Below are positions 12,413-24,014 of a stretch of 64,000 nucleotides of DNA, in pieces (positions within the stretch are counted from its first letter, which is position 1; each line of letters begins with the position of its first letter). The DNA is from Grammothele lineata (taxonomy: Eukaryota > Basidiomycota > Agaricomycetes > Polyporales > Polyporaceae), in assembly GCA_002150815.3 (NCBI GenBank), contig NDFF03000013.1, positions 186,001-250,000 on the forward strand. The letters run 5' to 3'. The notes under the pieces were generated by a model. The model was not told the origin of the DNA. It saw only the letters and a list, made by a program, of their open reading frames with translations, and searched no databases. A program made the position numbers and the translations under genes.

Positions 12413-13277
12413 GCGGGCGAGCATATGCCTTCCACTGGCGCGCCGCTATCTCTGGGAAGGCTGGCCCTCCGATAAGACGCTTGGTAGGCAAACAGATTAG
12501 CATATCCACTCTCGGCCGTTTATCTCTGCTGCAGACTTGGCCATCAGATATACGACGTGCCCGCGGGCGACTCTACAACGCACCTCTCTGCGTGGGCTTG
12601 TGGAAGTATTCGCGCGACTGCTAGACTCAGCCCTGCTCGCGCACACGACCATGGTGGTTGAACGAGCGGACGAGCGTCAGAGACGCCCGCGGTTTGAACG
12701 GCGGAATGGTTCAGACGCTCGGGCGTCCTCTCCGCTCACGAGCCGTGCGGACCACGCGAGCCCTCGCTGAGTCGCATCGGCTGGTGGCTCCCCTGGGCTG
12801 CCCCCGGCCGCCGAGCCCATCCTCGGCCCTGGAGATCGACACCAACGATTTCATTGCTGATGAGTGAGTACACCCAAAACATCTCAAACGGCACAAAATG
12901 CGCGAAAAAACGATTGTCCGCCGGTGGCACGCCGTTATCGCCAACGGCTCGCCCGCGACTCGCTCCTGGCACCCCACTCTCGATCGACCTGTCCCGCCAA
13001 GTTTGTGTATCGCATTCGAGGCGGTATGAGCTCTCCAGAGACCAGCGTTCTAACATCTCAGGCACCTCCTTAGCCCTCTTCCCGCAGCACCCCCTCAAGT
13101 GCAGAGGACCGGGCGCCTCCGCGATACATAGCATAGCCGTCGTCCGCCACCGTCCGCCACACGTCCGACGCAATCTCTACTCCACATCTTCCGCAAACAG
13201 CTCTTGCCCGACTTATCTGCCATCGCGGTGCCGCCGCGCGCAGTCCCTCGACTTTTCCATCTAATCGCAACTCCCCC
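12413..13277. other. Intergenic region upstream of the OPT gene
   Basis: GC-rich stretch with only overlapping short frames on both strands. I see no protein family, repeat or RNA. It probably holds upstream regulatory DNA of the OPT transporter and the 3' flank of the next minus-strand gene. Confidence 0.45.
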
Positions 13278-13950
13278 TCACAGCGAGTGCCTGCCCCGCC
13301 GGATTACCGGCGCGGCGCGGGATCGGCCGCTGGGTATGTGGGGCTTGTCGGGCAAGCGCAGCGGGTCCGAGCTCGCCCGTTCCTGGGCCTGTCCGTTCAT
13401 TGCTTTCCAGGTCGGCGTAACGGCACATCCGTCCGTCGCGCACGCTTTTTCGCATCCGGAGTCGGTGTTGGGCCCAGGGCCGGGGTCGACTCCGTCGTGG
13501 CGTAGGTCAATCAACTGCAAACTTGCCGGTGCAGACACGACCGGGTCTTGGAGCTGGAGTACAGCAGTTTGTGGTTACATGAGCGAAAAAAAACTGAGCG
13601 CCACAGGTGTGGACCGGTCTAGAGCTGCTACTCACCCTCTGCCACGCCGGCATTTTCTTCTCGCCCCGCCACCGCTTGAGCTTGGAGGCCGCGACCAGGC
13701 GCGCCTCAAGATCCGTGCAAGAGGAGCAAGCTGTGTGGACAAAGACCGCGCTAGCGTAGTATAGCGGTGCACCGCATGGAACGTCCGGAGGCCCGCTTGC
13801 ATGCACGTAGGGCCCGGCCTGGGGTGGGCTGCCTGAGGGCCAGACCCGGAGCACATCCCACTCGCAGAACGGATTGAGCTTGAGCGTGGGCAATGTTTTC
13901 ATATGACCACAGCCAAGCCATTGAACTACTGGGACTTCGTAAAGACACAT
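13278..13950 (-). CDS. Unknown small Cys-containing protein (MCLYE...GCGHM)
   Basis: I do not recognise a characterised family. Two exons, 13950-13636 and 13553-13278, join in phase 0 with a good GTGAGT donor and a pyrimidine-rich acceptor, giving 196 residues. The N-terminus has Cys2 and GCGHM, then CEWDVLRVWPSG, later CSSCTDLEARL, then a basic helix-like stretch ASKLKRWRGEKK, and finally CEKACATDGC in exon 2. The C-x-C-G-H and paired-Cys spacing suggests a metal-binding or zinc-ribbon-like fold, but that is inference. Without splicing the frame would stop at 13507 after 147 residues. It has no signal peptide or membrane segment. It sits downstream of the Sam50 gene on the same strand. Confidence 0.5.
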
Positions 13951-14167
13951 TCTGGGTAGGGGTCAGTGTTGGGTCAGTGGCGTGGTTCGAGCTTGGTTGA
14001 GGTGTCGAGGCACCAACAGACGGCGGAGCGGTATATTCAGGTATGGAGGCTGTAAAGCGGTGGCCACTTCCACGAGAGAAAGAGAGGCATGGCGCTTAAA
14101 GCACAACAAAGGTCATAGTATAGATGCATTATAGAGGATGGTATATTCAAACAAAGCATACCGCGCG

Positions 14168-16183
14168 TCACAGGAAGTCTAAGCCAATGCCCACTTGGAA
14201 ACCTTTCCGCAACCCGTCGCTCTTGCTCGCTACCAACGGGACGCCAAAGTTGACCTCTACGCGCACGGGATCTAGCTTGTATACGAGACCGACTCCCGCG
14301 GAGATAGATGGCTTCGATAGGCTCATAAGCACGTTGTCGAGTAGAGGGCGCGCTATCAGAGGTGATTAGCAATGCCCGAGCGGCGATTAGGGCACGGCTT
14401 ACACTTATCCATAACGTCGAGCCTCCCCGCATTCAGGAACAAGTGCGTCTTCACCGGCCAGTGAGGCTTGCGGGGGATATCGGAGATGAGGCTGAGGCCT
14501 GCAGACCAGAACAAATTGCCACCTAAGGAGTCTACTATATGCGGGTCAGACGAGAAGACGGTACGAGATCGAGGGCAGTCGCTCACCGCCATCGCGAGGA
14601 CCCATGCCGTTAGACCTGAACATTCGTACGCTAACCGGTCCGCCCAGCTGGAAGCGGTCCGAGAAGCACGACTTCCCGCCAAAGTGCCACAACGCGCCAG
14701 TGCGGGCAGCTAGGGACAGTGTCTGCAGATACAGGCGGTCAGATAGGAAGATCAATCTTCTTAGATCACACTCACAACACCAGGGAAGAGCGAACGGGCG
14801 AGCTGGCCCTGCATCTCCGTTTTGTAGAACGAAGTATCGCCACCCGCGCCTGCAAGCTCGTGAAAGAACTTCGCATAAGAGCCACGGGTACCCAACAGCC
14901 GGTCGTCGCGAGTGTCACGCGTCCATGAATGGTAGACGGACGACTTGACAGACTGGCCGGCAGCTTCTCGCATGCTGCCAACCACCTTAGTTGTGACTGC
15001 CGTGGTGACCACAAGGTACGCACCTAACAGACGCGGAAGGTGTGAGGTTGCTTATGTGTCTTAGGACGGCCTCATAACCAAATTCATGTGCTCCTTGCGG
15101 TAGCGTTCCAGTCTGTGCAACACGCATAATAAGGCTCAGCGACACATGACACAGCAGTAGAAAATAAGCTGACCTAGCTCACCCTGACGACTGCTCGAAG
15201 GCCACGAACACCTTCAGAGCTACTCGCGAAACTGGAGTTGTCGCGTTCTAACCCGAACAAAGCCACTTCTCCGCGAGTTTTAAGTGTAGAGGTCAAGGGA
15301 GCGGATAAAGACGCGTTAAAGGACATCCGCGTCTTCGTAGCGAACGAAACGTTCGCCTCGAAGGTCTCCGCGCCACCAAAGGCGTTCCGGACACGGCATG
15401 TCGCACTCTGAAGGCGGACGTCAGTACACAGCTAGCATATGCATACTGCATGCAAAATCTAGGGAGTATTCTCCTCGGCTTGATGACAAGACCAATAGGT
15501 GAAGTGCGAGGAGCATGGAACGGGAGCGCACAAGTTTGGCACGGGCCTGAATCTCCCATGCGAAGGCAGCGTCCGCACGGTGGCATGCTCCCAAAGAACG
15601 AGGAAACTCACCGCTCCTCCCTCGTTATTCCCGACCTGCGTACTCGTGTTGAGAAAGTATCGACCCCTCTCTTTGGTGAGGAAGACTACGTCCACATCGT
15701 CCGGATGAGCGAGGGAGTCACGGCTCCTGTCAATGTAGGCTTGCACGTTGCTGAAAAGGTCGGTCTCTTCGAGCTTGCTCTTTATGTCCTTTGTCTTCCG
15801 CAGCACCGTCTCAAGAGTAATGTCCCCCTCGGCCGGCGGCTGGAGGAAAGGGTCTATGATAGACCCTAGGAAGGACTCACGCGTCCTGACCGCTCCGCGG
15901 ACGCGCACCGACGCGATGTTCATGGGAGTCGTAAGGCTCTCATTAACCTGGTACAAGGCACACACGTTTGGAGGCGTAGATGTAGTTGAAGCGCGGCACG
16001 TACCAGGTCAGAGAGCTGCAAGAGCGCAGACTCATACTGCCCACGCAGCTTCCTGAGCTTGCGCTCCTCCCACCATTTCCGATAGCGTTCTATATCAGCC
16101 GCATCCGGCTCGCGGTCGCGGGGTGAAGAAGTATAATGCAAGGGCGGCTGGAGTGGGGGAGCCGTTGGCTCCGCGTCGGCCAT
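14168..16183 (-). CDS. SAM50: Sam50/Tob55, mitochondrial outer-membrane beta-barrel assembly
   Basis: Omp85-family core of the SAM complex, which inserts beta-barrel proteins such as Tom40 and porin into the mitochondrial outer membrane. The start MADAEPTAPPLQPPLHY opens a charged N-terminal helix (EERKLRKLRGQYESALLQL). The first intron (15948-16003) separates DL from VNESLTTPMNIASVRVRGAV, the start of the POTRA domain, which continues with TRESFLGSIIDPFLQPP and VLRKTKDIKSKLEETDLF. Several introns then interrupt the barrel. The last exon encodes strands ending NFGVPLVASKSDGLRKGFQ and VGIGLDFL before the TGA at 14168-14170. This terminal pattern, alternating and ending in a hydrophobic residue, is the beta-signal expected for the family. 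It shares a 322-base divergent region with the MATE gene. Confidence 0.88.
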
Positions 16184-16505
16184 GGGGGCGGAAAGAGAAG
16201 GTGAGTTGGTCGATGAGGGCGCTGATGACGGGAGTAACGGCGTTTAGAAAGCGATAAAAACGGGGATAAGATGGGTGTTGAGCGATATTAAGAGAAGGTA
16301 AGATCCAGGTAAGACCAAGTCTATTGCGCGCGGCTAATCCTCGAAGCCTATCTTGTAGGCGCTCCGTGTCATCGGGTATATGGACCCGGGCGTCTACGCG
16401 TCTCAAATTCCGGGCGGACCTGCCGAGAGTACCTGCCGCCACAGGCAATTGGAGTGGGCTCTCTCCGCACCATCTCTGGCCGGGGCCTCCTTGCGAGCAA
16501 CTGTC

Positions 16506-19012
16506 ATGTCGTCCACCTACCCCCACTACGCAGCCCCCTCGTCCCTGCCTTCAGACTACGCCATCCTGTCGCGTTATGCAGCGTCACACGACCAACATGT
16601 AGAGGAGCAGAGCGCCGACCCTGCTCTTGAACGTAACGATGTTGAAGAGGACAACGAAGAAGGCGGCGTACCGGTTAAAAGCGGTTCAAAGGGGCCTCGT
16701 CGAGGCAGTTTTCAGACGTCCTACGTTACACCTTTCAACCCCACTTTGGGTCCTCTACACGATGAGTATGGACATCGGTCTGGACCCAAGCCCAGTGATC
16801 CCAACGAGAACACTCCTCTACTCTCGCCTCCCGTCCCGCGGATTGAAGAAGAGTGTGACAGGGAGGATGCCTCTCAACCTCGAGACGACAGCAAGATGTT
16901 TTGGGAAGAGTTAGGTATCCTCACCAAGTATACTCTCCCTGTCTTCGGGTACGTCTATCCTTGAATCAGAGCCCCTACTTTGATGTCAACGCATCGTTCA
17001 GAACACACCTCTTCGAGTACTCACTCGTCATTGCTGCGGTAGTTTCTATCGGTCACCTCTCTACCACGGCGCTCGCCGCCTCCACCCTCGGTTCGATGAC
17101 TGCAAGCGTTTCCGGATTTAGCATTATCCAAGGCTTCGCGAGCACGTTGGACACCATGCTACCGAGCGCCTGGACATCATCCCAGCCGCAATTGGTTGGA
17201 CTTTGGTCTCAGCGTATGGGTAAGTTCATTCTTCCCAGTTTGCATCCGACGCCGCCGGCGCACCGGGGGCGCACGAGGGACGGCACACGTTCGTCCAATT
17301 TCGACGACCTAAACTCGTGCTATTCTGCGAACAAATCAAGACTAACGCATGTTGAACCAGCTATTGTGATGGCAGGCGCGTTAGTGGTGAGTGTTGACAT
17401 TGCGTTAATAATACTCGCCGTAGACCGATGTTGATATTCATGAAGCCCATTTATTTTATCTGGTGGAGTTCGGAGAGCATTTTGCTCTTCCTCAAGCAAG
17501 AGCCTGAAGTGGCTCGTCTGGCAGCGATTTACCTCAAGTGGACTTCGCTGGGTTTGCCCGCTTATGCGTTCAACTCGATCTCCAGGCGGTACTTCCAGTC
17601 ACAGGGTCAGGCTTGACGCTGTGCCAACCAAAAGCGAACTAACTGTCCCCGTGTAGGCCTCTTCGATGTGCCCACCCGAATCATTCTTGGCGTTGCGCCA
17701 GTGAATGCCTTGTTGAACTACGTGCTAGGTGAGCGCGACTCGTAGTGTTGAGTGATTGAATCCTGACATAGCTTAACCCAAAGTCTGGGGACCGGAGCCC
17801 GTTCGGCTGGGCTTCATTGGAGCGCCTATTGCCACCGCAGTCTCTTTCAATCTCATATCCGTAATGTCTATCATTTATGGCGTGTTCTTCGTCCCGAAGA
17901 CGGCATGGCATCCGCTCACAGGGCGCTGCTTCACGAGCCTCGGTGTCCTCGTTCAGTTAGGCTTGTCCGGTGTGGGCCAGGTCGCAAGTGAATGGTGGTC
18001 CTGGGAGCTGGTCGGGCGTGAGTAAACTTGACCTTCGCCTGTGAACGTGTGGGACTGACGCATATATCCCGCCAGTTGCCGCCAGCCAGTGAGCATTCCC
18101 ACAGTGGTCTTGTATCAAGTGTCTGATCTATCTGTTGTAGGCTCGGGCCAATTGCATTGGCTACTCAATCTGTCCTACTGGTCTCCGGGTCCACAACATA
18201 CCAGGCCCCATTTGCATTGAGCGTCGCGGCGTCCGTCCGGTGAGTTCCCTCAGGGCGTTCTTCTTTGCTTCCTCATCTTATGAGCCTAAACCATCTCCCG
18301 AACAGCATTGGTAATCTACTTGGAGAAGAGAACGCAAAGCGTGCCGCGGTCGCCACGAAGTGTGCGATTCTCATGTCACTCGCGATCAGTGCTATTTGGA
18401 GGTAGGTTTGTTTAAATGCTCTGCAACGTAAAGTAACGTATACTCACGGTGCTTGCGCAGCACGATGTTTGTGGTCTTTAGGTCCCAATGGGCGTACCTG
18501 TTCAACGACGACCCCGGTGAGCGCCGTGCGCCCTGCCTGGGCTTGGCTTGGAACTGACCTATTCTCGTACAGCCGTTGTTTCTCTGGTCGCAGCCATCCT
18601 CCCACTCGTAGCGCTATTCCAGGTATTCGATGGTCTTAGCGCGATTGCGGGCGGCGTACTGCGCGCCATCGGAAAGCAGTTCACCGGTGCAGTGCTCAAC
18701 TTGAGCGCATACTATGTAGTCGGTGTGTACCGGACTCATTCCTACGCTGATCACTGGCATTTACTCATCTGAGTTTCCGTCATTTTAGGTATCCCATTCG
18801 GTATCTGGCTCGCATTCTGGCGTGACATGGAGCTGCACGGGCTTTGGGTCGGCCTCACGATCTCGCTCGTGTACAGCGCCGCGGCGGGCGTGTGGATCTC
18901 CCTTCGTACTAACTGGGAGCGCGAAGTGGAGAAAGTGCGCGTTCGTCTGGAGGCAGACCGCAAACCCACGTACGGGTCAGTGGATGTCGAATCCGAGGGC
19001 GGTTCGCACTAG
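16506..19012 (+). CDS. MATE-family multidrug/toxin efflux transporter
   Basis: Cation-coupled efflux carrier of the MATE family (yeast Erc1 type), expected in the plasma or vacuolar membrane. A soluble N-terminus of about 130 residues (start MSSTYPHYAAPSS, then acidic and Ser-rich) precedes GILTKYTLPVFG. After the first intron come THLFEYSLVIAAVVSIGHLS and the diagnostic GFASTLDTMLPSAW and QPQLVGLWSQRM. Later exons give YLKWTSLGLPAYAFNSISRR, FQSQG, FDVPTRIILGVAPVNALLNY, LGFIGAPIATAVSFNLIS and DGLSAIAGGVLRAIGKQF. About ten short introns interrupt it. The intron after QRM (17220 to about 17361) is unusually long for this locus. An in-frame ATG at 16380 would add 42 residues; I prefer 16506. The C-terminus is a charged cytosolic tail. 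Confidence 0.85.
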
Positions 19013-20886
19013 CTGGCCACCGGCTGGTCCAAGATCTTTTGATATACGAGAAGTGACGACTTGTGAAGATCTTAATGAGTCCCACGACTAGATGACCGGA
19101 CTTCGCTCACCGTTACGTATATAGCATCTTCTTGTTCTTTGTCATTCTTGCTTAGCCTGGACGTAAGCTGCCACATATCTACTGCTGCTGCTGATCAACG
19201 AAGTTCTCCATTGAGGCTCGCTGTACAACAAGTACGTCACCGATGCGCTTTTTCGAGCAAAGTCTTTTCATTCTGCTCTCACTTTGGGTGGAGGCGCGGC
19301 TTCGCGATTGGATCCCATACATATGATGCGGTGTAGTGCGTAACCCTCTTTGACAACTTGCTCCGTCTACTATCTCCATCTTCACCTGTATGTGGTTGCG
19401 GTCCCCGGGAGTTTCTCGTCCACGCCGCTCTGTAGCCGTGTTCGACGCGCTTGACCGTGATGGCGAGTTTACTCTGCCGTATTCGATCAAGTTATTTCTG
19501 CTCTGCTTGGTCAAGATAACGACACTACGCCGCCGTAGTACTTACCCGCGATGTCCAGGATATTCTTGTGCCACTCACTTTGGGGACCAGTTCCCGTCGC
19601 TCTCGAGATCGGTAAGTGTATGCAAGGTCTCATACGTAAGCTTGCTGGTCACTACCTCCATCGTGGCGATGAGCCCACATGCGAATCCGAAGCGTCTCGG
19701 ACATTGCACAGATTGCTCGACGTCGTACGTACGCCCAAGGAGATAGGCCATTTGCTGACACGAGGAAGCTGGAGATCGGGAATATCACTGATTCGCAGCT
19801 TAAGTTGCAGTGCTTTTCCGAAGTGTGCGACGCAAGCGCGACTTCCGGTATTCAAACGCGCGGGGACCCGGCGGCTTGAAGCGGGCGGAGCTGGAATTGT
19901 GAGATCAATCCCACCACGGGCTGCTCTTTGCTTTCGCCATCACCCGGGTCGCCTGTTCCTATTGCGTTACGGGACCTCACTGGCTGCGAGTGATTCTGGC
20001 GTCGTGAGTAGCTCCTTTCCTACGGAATTATCAGTCTTTGACTAATCGTGTTCTAGACCGGCCAGGGAAGCACGAAATGAAACAAGCTGTGAAATCTATA
20101 CCGTGCAGGGGTCAATCTTGGCCGGAAGACCTTCGCAAAATGTCCGCTGCCGGTCGTGTATGCCGTGCTACTTGGAAGGGTGATGGGTGTATTGAGGGTG
20201 CGAGAACAGCGAGTCGCTGCGTGGACCAGGGGTGGGAGCAAGCAGAATTCAATTCGAGGTAAGGGCGCCAACTTTACTACTTCCATCTTACATCCCCCGA
20301 CCGCTGATCTTCTCGGTTGGTGTCAGTGGGTCGACCACCGGTGGAGAACTGACCGATGTGTGCCTCACGCTTCAACTGTTGGTCCGTATGAACACATTAT
20401 CCCCGGAACGGCCGTTTATGTCCCACATGCGCGGGCTGAGTTTGGGACCAACCACGAAGAGGAATGTTTCGAAGGCTGGCGGGCCACTTGACGCCAAGCG
20501 GGCGAACATTTGACTTCGCAGCAACATCACATGACTGCGCGCGAGAAGCCCTCCACAGGGTCGGATCCGCGAACGGAGAACCGCTAGCAGCCGCGGGCGT
20601 GGGGACCGAGAGGCGCGTGGAAACCCAGGTGACAGATTCAACTCGCATGCGCTCTTCCATGTTCACAGGGCGCCCTAATCCAAGACGCGGGCTAGGGCGC
20701 GGCAGGTATAGATACCACGACCCCGCGCGCCGTCAGACTTTCTCTTTGTGCACAAGCTCGCCATCCCCGCGCCCCCGCATTCTCTCCACACCACCGCTCT
20801 CGCCTCGTGCCCAGTCCCACCCCCCGCGCGCACCATCGCCGTAGCTGGACCCGCGAGCTTTGCCCCGCCAGGAGCGCACGTACGCC
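19013..20886. other. Long intergenic region, no supported gene
   Basis: 1.9 kb between two plus-strand transporter genes. The longest frames (for example 19551-20045) read as Arg/Ser-rich shadow peptides with no domain and no splice support. It contains the MATE 3' end and the MFS promoter. TATAGATA occurs near 20706, about 180 bases before the MFS start. Confidence 0.45.
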
Positions 20887-23454
20887 ATGGCCGACAAGGA
20901 CGCATCGAATAACGCGACCGCGACAATGGAGAAGAACGACGCGACGCTTAGCGTTAATGAGGTTGACGAGAAACCGCGCGGCGACCGCGCGAGCTCCCAG
21001 GCGGGGTCCGAGCTTGACCTCGTCGCGTACCACGAGCACAACGCCGGTCGTCTCGTTGTCGACCCTGAGCGAGTTTCTACAGCTTCTATCCAAGTGCCAT
21101 GAGATGAGCGCTTACATTTGATGTCTTGCGCAGGGAAGCCAAGATTGAGTTTGGTGAAGCCGTCGCGAGCAGGTTGAAGCTGTCTAGTGATGGCACGAAA
21201 GTGCTCTGGCCTCAGCCAACTGACTTTCCAGAGGATCCTCAGAACGTACGTGGTTCATACCGTAGAATTCATCTGAATTTATGCTGAAAATCCCACTTCA
21301 GTGGTCGGACTTCGACAAGAACTTCCAGCTTTTGATTGTTACTCTGGCAGCTATCGTACCCGACTTCAGTTCCGGTATAGGTGAGAGTGTGCGAGTAAGT
21401 TTTCCCCAGCACACTCGCTCATTCACGTCGCCGCAGGTATTGCGGATATATTCGCCCTCGCGGCGCAATACGACACTACGACAGGCGTGATCAATAATCT
21501 TACTTCAAAGTAAGTTCACGGGTAACTCGTCCCGAAGTTACATGCTGACGCGTTCTTCAGCTGGAGCATCTTCCTTCTTGGTACGCAAATCCTGCTTCTG
21601 TAGCTCTACGCGATTTGCCGATGCTCACGAAGGGTGATAGGGTGGGGGGGCATCTTCGCTGTCATGCTCATGCGTCGTTTCGGCCGTCTTCCCATTCTCT
21701 TTTATTCGCAACTCCTCGCTCTGGGCTGGCTTATTGGGTGCACCTTCGCACCCAATCTGAACACGTTCACAGGTGCGTCGTGGTTGCGCCAAGATGCGTT
21801 TTCCAGGCTCTGACCAGGCTTCTGCCAGCCATGCGGTGCCTGAATGGCTTCTTCGCGTAAGTTTCGTTTCATTACATGTGCTGTGCCTGTATCTGATATT
21901 GAGGCCGTCTTTAGGACATGTCCTCAAGTCACCGTATGTCGCCTCTTAGGGTTCCTCTTGTAAAGTCTAAAACTTATGCCAATCGTAGGGTCTCTTCATC
22001 GTGACCGACTTGTTCCCATTCCACCTGCAAGCGCGAAAGGCATGTTCGATTCCCGATACTCTTGCTTTCATTTACTGACCTGCATGGTCTCTAGCTCAAT
22101 TTGTGGACCATGGGCTTCATCATCTCGCCCTTCCTCTCGCCCTTCATGATGGGTTTCATTGTTGCCCGCATTGAGTGCGTGCCCAGCTCGGGCTTCCTAC
22201 CCATCATGCTGACGGCTAGGCAGCTGGCGATTCACTTACGGCATTGGCTCCATTTACAACCTATTCGTTGTTCTGATGATCGCGTTCTTCGGCCGCGAGA
22301 CGTGCGTTTTACTTTTCTGTCACGCTTCGAAGGTTTTCATATTGACTAATCCTATGGCCAGTTTGTTCGACCGTAAGCTCGCCAACCCGATGCCCGTCCC
22401 CCGTCCTCAATCCGCGCTGCGTTACCGCATTGAAACATTGCTTGGTATCACTGGGGCTCGCATGTCCAAATACCGTGACAGTTGGACCGAGGCTATATTC
22501 CCGATCCTCAACATCGTCTGGAGGCCGCACATGATCTCCATCCTCGTCTTCGAGGGCCTTCTGTTCGGCTTCAGCATTGGTATTAACGTGAGCGTGTCCA
22601 CCAACTTTCTGTGAAAAATACAATCACTGACTTTCCCTAGACGACCAATGCTGTCTTCCTTGGGAGCCCGCCACCCGTAGGGTATGGCTTCAGCCCGTTC
22701 GGGATTGCGGGTGCCTATGGCACTCCGATCGTGCGTTCTAGCATTTCACGTCTCTTCCGCCGCTCATGCTGACGAGACTCGTCCTAGGTTGCCGTGATCA
22801 TCGGAGAATTCCTCGGTCGCTACTTCAACGACTGGGTCATGAACTGGTCTATCAGGCGGAACAATGGTGTCTTCATCGCTGAGAACCGTCTCTGGTATGT
22901 CGATTTGTGCATCATCCCCACCGTCTTCCTCGCTGATATACGTGCGATTAACTAGGACTTGTTACGTCGCCATCCCTCTGTACATTTGTGGCTTTGTCCT
23001 ACTCGGCGCTTCCTTTGAGAAGCACCTTAGTGTCGGCGCACTTGTTATGGGCTGGGGTATCGCAGAAGTTGCTGTTATGATCAATACTGTCGCGGTTTGT
23101 GAGTATTCATAGTTACGCCGTCTCTTCCAATCGCACGACTGACTGCCGACGACAGACGCATACTGTAACGACTGCTTCCCGCGGTACCAAGGCGAAATTT
23201 CCGGTCTGGTCAACCTGGCACGTACCCTCGGCGGCTTCGCAGTCGCGTACTTCCAGGTTCCGTGGGCGACGAAGAACGGCGCCATCCAGACGTTCGGTGT
23301 CGAAGCTGCGATCGTGACCGCCCTCTTCCTCCTCATTGTTCCAATGCTCCAGATCAAGGGCCCTGAGCTCCGGGTAAGTGTTCTCGACTTTTCGAGCGGC
23401 GTCTGAACGAGCGAGCTGACTGAACATGGGTTGCAGAAACGCTACTCTCTGTGA
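20887..23454 (+). CDS. Major facilitator superfamily transporter
   Basis: Twelve-helix MFS carrier of a type widespread in Agaricomycetes; its substrate is unknown. A charged N-terminus (MADKDASNNATATMEKNDAT) leads through AKIEFGEAVASRLKLSSDGT to DFPEDPQNWSDFDKN and the first helix LLIVTLAAIVPDFSSG. The MFS loop 2-3 signature appears as GWGGIFAVMLMRRFGRLP, spliced from exons on either side of about 21581-21641. Later come MRCLNGFFATCPQVTGLFIV, LQARKLNLWTMGFIISPFLS, and a central cytosolic loop ALRYRIETLLGITGARM. The second half contains LFGFSIGINTTNAVF and YCNDCFPRYQGEISGLVNLA. The last exon supplies only KRYSL and the stop. At least a dozen short introns interrupt it. A TTG 27 bases upstream is in frame, but the ATG at 20887 is the start. 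Confidence 0.84.
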
Positions 23455-24014
23455 AAGGGCTGACTAGGGTAGACTACCTGATGTTGATGTTACGCCTCGA
23501 TAATATGCACGATGTTGATGGATGTACATATGAACTCGAGATTGGTTGCTCTGCGTATGCTAATTGCCTTCCATTGCTATACGTTTGTCTCTTGAAGCTT
23601 GTGTGAATGGCTGTCTTTCAGTCGCTCGTGACTAGCATACTAAGTGTCATATCGGTGGTTGGGCCGGCCTTTGTATTTACCACGGGGGCGTATGCACGGG
23701 ATGTCAGTTCGGACGGACGAGGCAGTTTGAGTTCCGATGTTGTCGGATGTAGACATTATGATCTTACGGCTGAACAGCTTCAATGAGCACGCTCTTATAG
23801 CACCCTTTCCTTCAGACGTCCACCTGACCTCCGCACTTATCTCCTCGCCCGCACTTCAATCATCGCTCTGATAGATCAGTACATCTAGGTCGAAAGATTA
23901 CTTCGAGTTGCTGCTTCTACCAGCTTGGGCCAGGCTGCGCACGGACGGAGCCACCCTGTGGTCGCCTACATACAACGCTCAACAATCACCTACGCGGACG
24001 CACACTCGTAGGAG
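23455..24014. other. Intergenic region upstream of Sin1
   Basis: 560 bases with no coding frame of note. The first part is the 3' flank of the MFS gene and the rest should hold the promoter and leader of the Sin1 gene. No TATA box is evident. Confidence 0.5.

Noticed and set aside
19551..20045. Plus-strand frame of 164 residues between MATE and MFS genes
   Set aside because: No domain, no splice partners, composition like random translation. Treated as intergenic.
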